Shown piece after piece: positions 49,292-60,581 of a stretch of DNA of 64,000 bases. The position numbers and the translations under genes are program-made. Under the pieces are notes generated by a model. The model saw only the letters and a program-made list of their open reading frames with translations. It was not told where the DNA came from and searched no databases. Every line of letters begins with the position of its first letter. The first letter of the stretch is position 1. Source of the stretch: Pezizomycotina sp. ARF18 (Eukaryota; Ascomycota); NCBI GenBank assembly GCA_002224055.1, contig AZLU01000082.1:96869-160868 (forward strand). The letters are read 5' to 3'.

Positions 49292-52200
49292 CTAACTTCC
49301 TATATCGGATTTCTTTCTGGTAGCTGAGCTGGTTAACTGCGCCATTTTCATATTGTTGACCTGCTTAGACGCCTTTTAGTAAGCCTCTGGATCTCTTCTT
49401 CCGCATTCTTAGAATCCTCCTTCGCCCATTCAAGCACAAGGGACGGCCGTGTAAATGCGTGTGTTTCAGTGCTTCCAATGCATTGGCAGCGTCACCGCTT
49501 GTAAAGAAATCGGCAAATCCAATCCTCGTGTGGATCTGTTGAACTTCTTCGGATCCGAACGGACCGAAGCTTTCCATATTTGCTAAACAAATTTATTTTA
49601 CATAAGTTAGCCTGTGACATATAAGAGGAGAGAAAAAAAGGTGACTTTAAAAGAATGGACAAGGGACATCTTACCTAAACAAGCCTTCACTTGTTTCTCG
49701 GTAACCTCGAACGCAAGATTCTTGATTATTATTTTGGTCTTTTTCTGAGTGTTGGCTTTTGCTGCCCTTTGACGTTCCGAGTCTTCGTCTTCCGCGCCGG
49801 CTGGATGTTCAGCTTGTATCCTTGGAGGACGAAACCGTTCATTGCCTTATGCGCTGCATCCGCATCCTCCTTGGTTTTAAATTCCACAAAACCGTACCCT
49901 TGGCTTAACGTCATGCCAGGATTCTTCGGGTCAGGCTTCGTCTGAACGCGAGCCGATAGAAAACCGCTAAGGGCTCAAAATGTTGCGTATGTCATCTCGC
50001 GTGGTCGAAAAGTTAAGATTCTTGACGTATAAAGAAGTCGTATCAGGAACTCCTCGGTCGAAACCTCCAAGAAATCTTGCGCGCTGACTTTGGCTTCCTT
50101 TACAGCATTTGGCTTGGAATCATCGGGTGCAAACAATTTCGTAAAAAGATCCTTGGGCCCCTTTTCGAGCTTCAGAACGGAGTCTTTGAACTTGCGGCCG
50201 TAGAGACTGGCCAGGGCCGCCCGCCCACTCGGATCGTTCGCGAATTCTGCGATAGCGATAGTGCCCGCTGGTGGCATCATGACTCTCCTCACGTCGCCAT
50301 ACTCGGCAAGAAGATCTTCAGCTCATCGGCCGTTGTGCCGAAAGGGAAGTTTTTGATGAGCAGCACGCTGTCTCCTCTGTTGCTTGGAAAAGCGGTAAGG
50401 TTGACTCCCTGGGCCTCGAAATACGACTTGGTCTCCTGGATAATCCGTGTTTCGGCCTGAGCTTGCCGAACCACTGCATCGGAAGACGTAGGATCAGCAT
50501 ATCGGCCTTGCTGATACCCAACTTTTCGCCGTAGACGTTATGACAGAATCGATCTCCCCCAATTAGTCAGTTAAGGTTGAAGCCTATATTGGAATTCGTT
50601 CCTATTCGTTCTCGATTGGGTACAAAAACTTACGTTCATATAAAGCGAGTTCCACTCGAAGTCAGCCTTGGCGGCTTGTCTTTCTTTAGGATTTCCCGCT
50701 GCCTTTTCAGAGGTAGCTTTGCCAGTTCAAAATCATCTAGCTTTTCGTCTTCTTTGGCTTTCCCGGAAGGACATGCAATGAGCGGCCCTGGAATATTTCT
50801 CCATCCAAGGACTCATATGCGCTCACCGCATCAGAAGCAGTTTTGAACAGGATGAACGCCATCCCTTTAGACTTGCTCGTTTTCGAGTCGACCGAGATAT
50901 GAACCTGACATATTTATAACCTGTTAGTGAGAGTTTCGTACGGGTAGCATAGCTTCTTCACCGGATTATAGCAAAACGGGAAAATATCCCATTTTTTGGT
51001 ATGGTAAATGATCAGACAATTTTCTACTATCTTGAATTGGGTTCATCACGAACGTCGCGAATGTATTTTGCGCCGTTGCAGTTGTCCCTATCAAAGGAAA
51101 TCATCATGTAAAAAGGAATTTGTGGCATCTCCGTTGTTCCCCTCCCTTTTGATACATTTATTCTGAAAAAAGCGAACCGTACATGGATCTTACCTCTTCA
51201 AGTTCTCCAAATGGTCAAACAGGTTCTTCAGATCTTCTTCTGTGCAAGAGTAGTAGAGATTCCGGACGAATAGCCTTCCTGTCTTTAGAATATCTTTTAT
51301 TGCCAGATCTCTCTCGGTATCGGGCTCGGGTTCGGCTCGAATTTAGGTGCCTTCGGTTGAATATCTTCTTCTCGGGTTGAAGTGTTTTCAAGAGTGCTGG
51401 TTTGCGCGACGGCATTCTGAAGACTACTGTCCTCCACTGAAGAATCTTCTTCGTTCTCTTTAACAGGGGCGTCTCCATGTCCAGGTCCAAAGTTCGGTTC
51501 TGCCTTGACCTCAACCAGTCTGCGTCGTCTGCCGATCTTCATCCACCATTACCACATCATGATTACCATCATCATAGCACCATCTGCTGTCTTGTTACTT
51601 CCTTCGGACTGAATGAATTCCCAGCCTCGGTCGAAGGGACACCGGTGGCTGCCTCGCCTTTTTGGAATATTGACATATCATCATCGCTACCGTCATCGAT
51701 GGGTTCGTGTGTAATCAAAGAACTAAGATCTCTTGCGGCATTGTATCATTGCCCGTTTGTAAATCATTCTCCCATGTTTTCAGGTTTCTAGAACGTTGAC
51801 TCAGGGCCAAGTACTCTTTGAGCTTTGGGTCCGACTCCGCAGCCCAGCCCTGCGTTATGATCACTTCCCTCGACTTTATCCCTCTTACGCTTGAGATTCT
51901 TTATTGAGTTTCTTGCTTCTCGTACGGTTTCGAGTGTTCCCTTGTCGCAAGGACTGTAACTCTAGTTTTGGTAGTTCTGGATTCCTCTTTGATCTATGTT
52001 GGAGCAAGAGAAGATGGAAAAGAGAAAGGGCTGATTAGAACATGCCAACTTTGGAAAGAATATTGTATATATATGTCTTTTGAGGAAACAGCACTAACAG
52101 ATTTCGCAAGTTCGACAGCAAGTTTTGACGTCCTTATATAGGACTTGTCAAAGTAGCCTGCTGCTGCTTCCGCATCATGAGCATTGCGGTACCCAATGAA

Positions 52201-52336
52201 GGCGATGTGCCTGTTGGTAGTAACGGCAGTCGGTGATGTCAGAGAATTTTGAAAAATGTTCTCGCAGATCCTTCTCTGTGAACCTCGTTATCGGCAGATT
52301 CTTGACGAAAATCCGAGATGTCTTGAGCTGCGACAT
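49292..52336 (-). CDS. MRD1: MRD1, five-RRM pre-rRNA processing factor
   Basis: Mrd1 (RBM19 in animals) binds the 35S pre-rRNA in the nucleolus and is needed for 18S rRNA maturation. The start at 52336 gives MSQLKTSRIFVKNLP and RRM1, continuing RHIAFIGYRNAHDAEAAAGY, FDKSYIRTSKLAVELA. A charged linker contains GWAAESDPKLKEYLALSQRS. RRM2 has KTGRLFVRNLYYSCTEEDL and SKTSKSKGMAFILFKTA. RRM3 has SVLLIKNFPFGTTADELKIF. RRM4 has SLYVKNLNFSTTRDDI and GYGFVEFKTKEDADAAHKAM. RRM5 has IIIKNLAFEVTEKQVKACL, GFADFFTSGDAANALEALKH and THLHGRPL. The C-terminus, KKASKQVNNMKMAQLTSSAT, ends at 49292. Five RRMs in this spacing are diagnostic of fungal Mrd1 (human RBM19 has six). Introns lie near 52100, 51170 and 49650. 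Frame breaks are frequent. Confidence 0.92.
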
Positions 52337-53075
52337 GCTATCGAAGTTTCTAGTTAGCGTCACTATCCTCTTGATAGTTGATCGAATAGTAAGAAGGGCA
52401 AAAAAAAATGAGAGAAAGATATGTTAGGTTCATACGTGCCAGCCATTGGATCGAAAGATTTAAAAAAAAGTGTAATAAGTATATGATAATAACTTCAGAA
52501 TGTCATATAGGAAAGAATTTTTTCGTATTTTTTTTTGTATCTCATCTTTTAAATTTAAAGAGTGGGAAAATTTTTTTTTTTAATTCCGTATTGAACGGAG
52601 TTACGAGTGATAGATGGGACATGCACCTAAGTAACGTTTTCTGCGTGTCAATTAAAGTCTCGGTATAACTCTTTCTCCTTTCGTGGTAATGCACCTACTT
52701 ATTGCTGGAGATCTGCCAGGAAGTGCAGTTAGTTGATTACGGCTTATGCTTCTCTGAACCCCCAAAAAAACCTGCCAACACTTTTTTTTTTCTTTTTTTT
52801 TTTCTTTCTTGTTTTAACCGTTTATTTTGTATCTTCCTTTTCCTTTCCATTTTCTTCTACTTCTTGGCTCTCGCTCCTCTGGTCACCTCTTCATCACCAA
52901 TTTGCTCGCCTAAGTGTAAACGAAAGCGTTCGGCGCGGTCACGTTCTACAGTCACCATCGTAAAACCGTCCTACATTATTCTCCCGGTTTCCCTGCTCTT
53001 ACGAGGAAGAAGGAGGGTTTTTCTTCAAGCAAAACTATAGAAATCACTTTTCTGATTCGAACTTGGACAAATAAG
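52337..53075. other. Divergent spacer between MRD1 and LC8
   Basis: A 740-bp interval from which both genes are read outward, so it should hold both promoters. It contains T-runs (52570-52580, 52783-52803) and a T/C-rich part around 52780-52860. No coding sequence was recognised. Confidence 0.5.
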
Positions 53076-53768
53076 ATGGTTGAAAACGCAACTGGTGGTT
53101 CTTCTGAGATGAAAGGTATTTTGAACATATTGAGAAACCTGTTAGACATCTAACTAAACGTCTGCTGACGCTTTCCGAAAATTTTACCAGCGGTCATCAA
53201 GTCCGCCGATATGGTAATTTGCCCTTTAAGAATATCTCAGCTTATGTTTTCGCCTTTGCCGTGGACTAGAATCATTCTAACCTGATATACTTGCTTCCCA
53301 ATACAGAATGAAAGCATTCAACAGGAAGCTATCGATGTTGGTACGTCGGTCATCATTTTCTAGGACATTAAGCGCGGTTACAGTAGCAGGCTTTTTTTTT
53401 TCTTGCGCGTGTGCACTGCTGACGGCCGTATTTTTTCCCTTTCTAGCGACAACCGCGATGGAAAAGTTCAACATCGAAAAGGTTAGGAATGTATCCGTCA
53501 TCCCTTTCTCAGGATCTAAGAGATTATATTGCTCCAGTAACGCTAACTACCCTTGTTCCATCGCTACAGGACATAGCTCAACATATAAAGAAGGAGGTTA
53601 GACTCGAACTCACGTATACCCCACGTCCCAGAAGAAGTATTTTTTTTGACATAATGGCCTTCTAGTTCGACGCCCGCCATGGTATGACGTGGCACTGTAT
53701 CGTCGGGAGGAATTTTGGAAGCTATGTTACGCATGGTACGCTGACTCTCCCTCTCTCTCTCTCTCTCT

Positions 53769-53805
<37 letters not shown>

Positions 53806-54018
53806 AAGCACTTGCTGGGTAAAATTCGGGTCCGTTCTAGCGTTTCTATGGGCTGACATTTGACGTATATCTAGAACTAAACACTTCATTATTTCTACCT
53901 CGGTAAGCTGTCCTCTCCTTGGGTGTCTTTAATCCTTGTTTGGCCATCTCGAGTCTCCTCACTGACGGCCTTTTTGCGCAATAGTCATTGTGCTATCCTT
54001 CTATTCAAGACTGCTTAG
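53076..54018 (+). CDS. DYN2: Dynein light chain LC8 (DYN2/DYNLL type)
   Basis: LC8 is a small dimeric hub protein of cytoplasmic dynein that also binds many other partners. It is encoded here by eight exons. Exon 1, 53076-53115, is [13 protein letters not shown]. Exon 2, 53191-53213, is AVIKSADM. Exon 3, 53307-53340, is [11 protein letters not shown]. Exon 4, 53447-53481, is [11 protein letters not shown]. Exon 5, 53570-53596, is DIAQHIKKE. Exon 6, 53666-53735, is [20 protein letters not shown] plus VTH. Exon 7, 53875-53902, is ETKHFIYFYL with one T missing near 53890. Exon 8, about 53985-54018, is CAILLFKTA-stop. Splice sites are consensus GT-AG throughout. The sequence matches LC8 over its whole length, about 96 residues, slightly longer than the usual 89-93 at the N-terminus. 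Intron 6 carries a CT repeat followed by A33. Confidence 0.97.
53745..53802 (+). repeat. CT dinucleotide run followed by A33, inside LC8 intron 6
   Basis: A CT repeat from about 53745 to 53769 runs directly into 33 A residues (53770-53802). The pair sits just after the intron donor. The combination gives a strong pyrimidine-to-purine strand switch in a 139-bp intron. Confidence 0.9.
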
Positions 54019-55087
54019 ATCCGACGCCACATGTTTAGCGAATCTGCTATATCTTTATATCTTGCCAACGTTAGAGCTCCGCAGCAAATAATATTGAAAG
54101 GAGCTATCGCGAATTTGTTTTTATTATAACGTTTCCATGCTGTCCCTGAACTGTTTTATGTTCTCCTTTTCTCTTTGTGCTCAATCTATATAATCGACTT
54201 GGCGAAGTGTAAGAATGCAGTGACGAAATTTTCTCTATTGATCTAATTCTTACCAATTGATTCAACCCTCGCGTCGCCTCGTTAAGGCCGGCTTTTTCAG
54301 AAAGGAAAAAGAAAAGAAAGAATTAGAATAACTAAGCAACTCGGTGGTGTAGAGCGACTTCCGCAAGACTGACAGCGAGATCTTGTTAGCTTTGGCTAGC
54401 TCCGCTATATATTTAATTTAGAGATAGAACGTAAGTATAAGTTGATTTAAAAAACGAAACAAATCCAAAGCAAAGCCCGTTGTAATATAAATAAGATCTA
54501 GTGTATGAAATGATTGACGATGGTAGGGTAATTAGAGAGCCTTTAATGTTTGACCGTAAGCGAACTGCTATTGGTCTTTAGTTAACAGTCGAAAGAGTTG
54601 AACGCGTTTTTTTTTTTTTTTTTTTTTTTTTTCCTTAGCGGAGGGAAAAAAAAAATGAAGAAAGGAAGGGGCCAAAGCTCTTCCTTTTTTTTTTTCTTTT
54701 TTTTTTTTCTTTTTTTTTCTTTTCCAGTAAAAAACCTGGCACCTAAATATCCCTTTGTGTTGTCATCCCAATTCCTGCTCTACTATATCAGCACAAAGAC
54801 CCTTATCCTTCCCTCTCATCCTCTCACGACCCCGAATAAAACAACAACTACAGCTCCAAACTTCACCTACGGCATCTGAATAGTTGCTATATCTATTTTG
54901 GAGACGTATCTGTTTATCAAGGAACCATTAACTTGCGTCTTCCCTGTTCCCCTCGAGTTTTCCAAAAAAAAAAAAAAAAAAAAGCAAAGGGTTCACTTCT
55001 TGGTGGTCTGAAAGGTCGTGAGCTGGGCTGTAGATTTTGGTCGTCGCGTCTGGCAGTTAGAAATTAGCCCCGGAAAAGAGGGAAAAG
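54019..55087. other. Spacer between LC8 and RPB2
   Basis: The right side should hold the RPB2 promoter and a 5' untranslated region. It contains T-run 54607-54632, a pyrimidine-rich T/C block 54684-54722 and A-run 54964-54983. No coding sequence was recognised. Confidence 0.5.
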
Positions 55088-58000
55088 ATGGAGGACGATA
55101 TCGATTACGATCAGGATTATGGATTCGACGATGAGAACAACATCACGGCGGAGGATTGCTGGACCGTAATATCGTCCTCTTCGAAGCTAAGGGCTTGGTC
55201 TCGCAGCAGCTGGACTCCTTCGATGAGTTCGTCGGGTCGACGATGCAGGAGCTGATAGACGAAGATAACACCCTCGTTCTGGACCACAATACGCCGCTTA
55301 GTACAGACGGTGTCGCCATACGACGGTTCGAGATCAAATTCGGTACTGTTTTCCTGTCCCGTCCTACCTTCACGGAAGGAGATGGAGAGACGCAGGTTAT
55401 GCAGCCCCAAGAAGCGCGCCTCCGCAACCTCACCTATTCATCACCTCTGTATCTCGAGATGAAAAAGAAGGTGCTGATAGCGAGAGAGAGCAACACTGTC
55501 GACCGTAAGATGGAGGACGATGAAGATGATGATCAGTCCATGGTCGATGGTGGTGAGGAAAAGCCCAAGCAGGAATACCAGTGGGAAGAGGAAGACAAAG
55601 ACACAAACTCTGCCCCATCAGGGTCTTCATTGGAAAGATGCCGATCATGCTCAAGTCCGGCTACTGCGTGTTGAAGGATTTCCAGGAAGACAACCTGTAC
55701 AGCCTGAACGAGTGTCCGTACGATCAGGGAGGCTACTTTATTATTAATGGCTCTGAGAAGGTTCTGATTGCCCAGGAACGCAGCGCCGCCAATATTGTAC
55801 AAGTGTTCAAGAAGGCTGCGCCGTCGCCGATAGCCTACATTGCTGAGATTCGCAGCGCTCTGGAAAAAGGATCGCGCTTGATCAGCAGCTTGACGATCAA
55901 GCTGATGGCCAAAGGTGGAACCGGGCAAGGATCTTTCGGGCGAACCATAAAATCGACACTTCCATATATCAAAGCTGATATACCGATCGCAGTGGTGTTC
56001 CGCGCTCTTGGTGTCGTTTCGGGACGAGGATATTCTTAATAGGATTTGCTACGACAGGAACGACACGGAGATGCTGGAGATGTTGAAGCCGTGTATAGAA
56101 GAAGCGTTTGTCATACAGGACCGCGAGATCGCGTTGGATCACATTGGTAAGCGTGGACCGTCGCAGGGTCTGAACAGAGAAAGCGTGTCAATACGCAAGG
56201 GAGATTATGCAGAAGGAACTGCTCCCACATATCGCAGTCAGAGGGTCACGAAACTCGCAAAGCCTTTTTCCTTGGATATATGGTCCACAAGATGCTGCAG
56301 TGTGCACTGGAGCGGAGAGAGACGGACGACAGAGATCACTTTGGGAGGAAACGGCTGGACTTGGGTGGCCCGCTTCTTGCCAACCTGTTCCGTATGCTTT
56401 TCAAAAAACTCACCAAGGATGTCTTCAAATATCTCCAGAAGTGCGTGGAGACGAACCGCGAGTTTAACCTCACGCTAGCTGTTAAGTCGAACACGATCAC
56501 AAACGGCCTGAAGTACTCCTTGCGACGGGTAACTGGGGTGACCAAAAGAAACCGGCATCCTCAAAGGCTGGCGTGTCTCAGGTCTTAAATCGTTACACTT
56601 TCGCTTCGACACTTTCCATCTTCGCCGAACAAACACGCCTATTGGCAGAGACGGAAAGATTGCTAAGCCACGTCAACTGCACAATACTCATTGGGGTTTG
56701 GTTTGCCCCGCAGAAACACCCGAAGGGCAAGCTTGCGGGTTAGTGAAGAATCTGTCGTTAATGTCATATATCACCGTCGGTACTCCTGGAGATCCTATCG
56801 CGGTTTTCATGGAACAACGTAATATGGAACCACTGGAATCCTTCGAACCCCAGCGTTCGCCTAATGCCACAAAGGTGTTCGTGAACGGTACATGGGTTGG
56901 AATTCACCGCGATCCAGCATCTCTTAATAGGACTGTACTGGGTCTCCGTCGCTCTAATGTCATTAGTCCTGAAGTTAGCGTCATTCGCGACATACGAGAC
57001 CGTGAATTCAAGATCTTCACAGACGCCGGTAGGGTATGCCGTCCGCTCTTCGTTATTGACAACGATCCTTCAAGCGTGCGAAAAGGGGAGCTGGTCCTCA
57101 CCAAGGAGCAATCATGAGACTTGAAGAAGATAAGGACAAAGATCCCGAAGATAGGTGGGGTTGGCAAGGTTGATCGAACAGGGTTGTGTTGAATATGTCG
57201 ATGCGGAAGAAGAGGAGAGTATCATGATCTCGATGACCCCGGAGGATCTCGAGATATCGAGACAAATCCAAGCTGGTTACGAGGCACCTGTGGATGACAG
57301 CGGCGATATGCAAAAGAGAGTAAAAGCCAAGTCAACCCTCATGCTCACACGTGGACACATTGCGAAATTCATCCCAGCATGATTCTTGGAATATGCGCGA
57401 GCATTATTCCGTTCCCCGATCACAATCAGGTAAGTCTTGAGAAAGCCGTGTTAACAGTCATGGTGCTCATCATCGATTACTCTCTTAGTCTCCTCGTAAC
57501 ACATACCAGTCGGCCATGGGTAAGCAAGCTATGGAGTTTTCCTTACCAATTTTAACGAAAGAATGGATACCATGGCGAACATTCTGTATTACCCGCAGAA
57601 GCCTCTCGGAACGACGAGTCGATGGAGTTCTTGAAGTTCCGAGAACTCCCCGCAGGTCAAAATGCTATCGTCGGTATCATGACGTACAGCGGATACAACC
57701 AGAAGATTCCGTCATCATGAATCAAAGCAGTATCGATAGGGCTTGTTCGAAGCTTGTTCTACCGTTGCTACCTGGATCAAGAGAAGAGGGTCGGCATCTC
57801 TATGGTTGAAGGATTCGAAAAACCGTCAAGGGCCACCACCTTACGCATGAAACATGGCACTTACGAGAAACTCGATGAAGATGGCTCATCGCACCCGGTG
57901 TTCGTGTATCCGGTGAAGACATTATCATTGGCAAGACGGCCCCCATCGCTGCCGATGGTGAAGAGCTGGGTCAACGCACCAGGTTACATAATAAGCGAGA

Positions 58001-59058
58001 TTGTTCAACACCACTGAGAAGCACGGAGAAACGGTATCGTGGATCAAGTCATGGTCACCACCAACGCGGATGGCATGAAGTTCGTCAAGGTTAGGATGAG
58101 AACCACGAAGATTCCCCAGATTGGCGACAAGTTTGCCTCGAGGCACGGCCAGAAGGGAACCATCGGTATCACGTACAGGCAAGAGGACATGCCGTTCACG
58201 GCCGAGGAATTGTGCCAGATCTTATTATCAACCCCACGCTATTCCCAGTCGAATGACATTGCACATTTGGTTGAATGTCAGTTGAGTAAAGTTTCGTCTC
58301 TGCGAGGATTCGAAGGAGATGCGACGCCTTTCACCGAAGTAACGGTAGAGTCGGTCTCGAAGCTACTGCGTGAGCACGGCTACCAATCCCGTGGTTTCGA
58401 AGTCATGTATAACGGCCACACTGGGAGAAAGCTGGTTGCGCAGGTGTTCTTGGGGCCCACGTACTATCAGCGCCTCCGTCACATGGTCGACGACAAGATC
58501 CACGCCCGAGCCCGTGGGCCAGTGCAGATCTTGACACGGCAGCCTGTGGAAGGTCGTGCAAGGGACGGTGGCCTCCGTTTCGGTGAAATGGAACGCGATT
58601 GCATGATTTCTCACGGTGCCAGTGCTTTCCTCAAAGAAAGGTACGTTAGGGACGATTTAAGAACCCCTCTTTCATTTCGCTCTCGGGTATATCTTAAAAA
58701 AGGAATAGTGTGCTAACATATAATTTTTCACACAGGCTGTTTGAAGTTTCGGACGCTTTCAGGGTGCACGTTTGTGATATATGCGGTCTCATGACGCCAA
58801 TAGCGTAAGTTTCCCATCTTCTCCCTCCACTAATTGCATCGTGGTTCCTATAATATCATTTCGATTACTGACCATGAGTGTCCCTCATTTCTACAGTAAC
58901 CTTAAGAAGAACCTCTTCGAGTGTAGGCCGTGCCGCAATAAGACTAAGATTTCGCAATACATCTTCCCTATGCGGCGAAATTGCTCTTCCAAGAGCTAAC
59001 GGCGATGAACATTGCCTCTCGAATGTATAGCTCGCGTTCTGGCGTTACTGTTCGTTAA
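55088..59058 (+). CDS. RPB2: RNA polymerase II second-largest subunit RPB2
   Basis: Rpb2 forms half of the Pol II active centre in the nucleus. The ATG at 55088 opens [18 protein letters not shown], then [27 protein letters not shown] and [18 protein letters not shown]. Further motifs are [74 protein letters not shown]-like, [10 protein letters not shown], and the hybrid-binding motif [18 protein letters not shown] with RQEDMPFT. The C-terminal zinc site, CDICGLM...CRPC, is split by an intron. The tail is [23 protein letters not shown]-stop. Introns are 57430-57488, 58641-58735 and 58805-58897, all consensus. At least ten single-base frame breaks occur (for example near 55170, 55630, 56020, 56195, 56540, 57115, 57590, 58010, 58960). 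Total coding length fits the roughly 1,200-1,250-residue family. Identity is certain. Confidence 0.99.
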
Positions 59059-60581
59059 GTTCGAGGTGGCAGGCAGGTTCGTCCAGTAATATTATACCTC
59101 CGTTTTCTTGACAGCCTTTTTTAAACGATATCCTAAGCTTTTTCTACTTTCAATTTATGTTCAAACATGCTCCGACGTTTGTAAGTTTGTAATATACACA
59201 CCGAAAAGGGAAAAAAAACTTCTTATACTCCTCTTTCCTTCTTCCCATTTTACTTAGACATGCGAAATCTATTCAACTCTTTTCCTGTTCGAAACAAAAG
59301 GAAGCCCCCCTTTTTCTTCTTTTTCTCTTTCTCTTTTCACAAATAACGAAAATTTTCATTCACGGTATGCATTGATGACTCTTGTAACATATCGGTACGA
59401 TTAAAGTACAGCATTTCTATATTTCCTACCGCCTTAGGTTTACATAACTAGGATTTTATTTTCAGTAGTTTTCTTCCAATAAAACAACGAAATTACTGTA
59501 AAACATGACCTGTAATTTTTTCTCCCGTGAGATTGAGACCTGCGATCTACGAACACAGAACGGGCAATAATTAGCTGTTAAATCAGACCAACAAGATATC
59601 TCAAGGCATTCGTGAATACATCGTTTGTTGGCGAGTTACCAAGTGCTTCACTTCAGTCCGCCTGTTTCAATAATTAATAAGCAAATCCCTTGTTAAGAAA
59701 GTACGTATGATTAGTAAGGATCTTTTGCCAGACCGAGGATAGAACACCTTCATAGAGACATAGATCCATCTCGCGCAGATATCAAGGACTGAACAGCGCT
59801 AGCCGCTAGCCGATCAGTCAACAGAATCTACTTAAAGATTACAAGTACAATGTATATATTTACACAGGCTTGTTACATATACATCTCGTAATAGAAATCC
59901 AAGGGGGGTTATCCCATATACTTATTTATGTACAGATCAACCGAAGTATGCCGGAACTGTACAGTATATAAGCTCTCTAAAAAAAAAAAAGTAGTGGTAA
60001 TATGAAGATGGGATGTTTAAAGTAATGCAAACCCAAAATTCACTTTTCCGAAAGAACAATTTCCTGGAAATAAGAGTGCAAAGAATCTGCGCGGGTTGTA
60101 GCGAAGCAAAAACTGTTCGCGCGGCTGGATTAAGTGGCGCTTGAGGGAAATGAAGATAAAAACGTACACAAAAAAGACACCATGCTTGGAAACTAAAGAT
60201 ACCACAATCGCATTCGGAGGGCAAGGAATAATAATGGATGCTCTGTTCTTCCGGAATGCTTTGTAAGAAATTATAAACAGGAGAGAAGATGAAGGGAAAG
60301 AAATCACGCCAAAACGCCATCAGCCCGCCTTAATGCTTTTCGAATGAAAATTTTCGGAATTTTGTAGGACGAAAAAAAAAAATAGTTTAGGAAAGGTGCA
60401 GAGATATGAAAGTTTAGTATGTGGGAAAAAGTATGCATCGAGAAAAAAGGGAAGTAAATGGATATAGATGAGTGGACAATTAAATCAGATGAGATGAAAT
60501 CAAATATTGACTAAGAAAGTCGAACGACAAATAGAAAGCAAAAGTGAAAAAGCAAAGCAAGCTCCAGTGTCATTTCAGTCA
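59059..60581. other. Convergent spacer between RPB2 and SP-RING gene
   Basis: This contains the 3' untranslated regions of both genes. AT-rich, with A-runs (59210-59218, 59981-59991, 60372-60382) and no recognisable coding sequence. Minus-strand frames at 59937-60320 are Phe/Ser-rich without conserved motifs. Confidence 0.5.

Noticed and set aside
55117-55928. Antisense frames over RPB2 (for example 97 and 131 codons)
   Set aside because: They are shadows of the strongly conserved plus-strand coding sequence.
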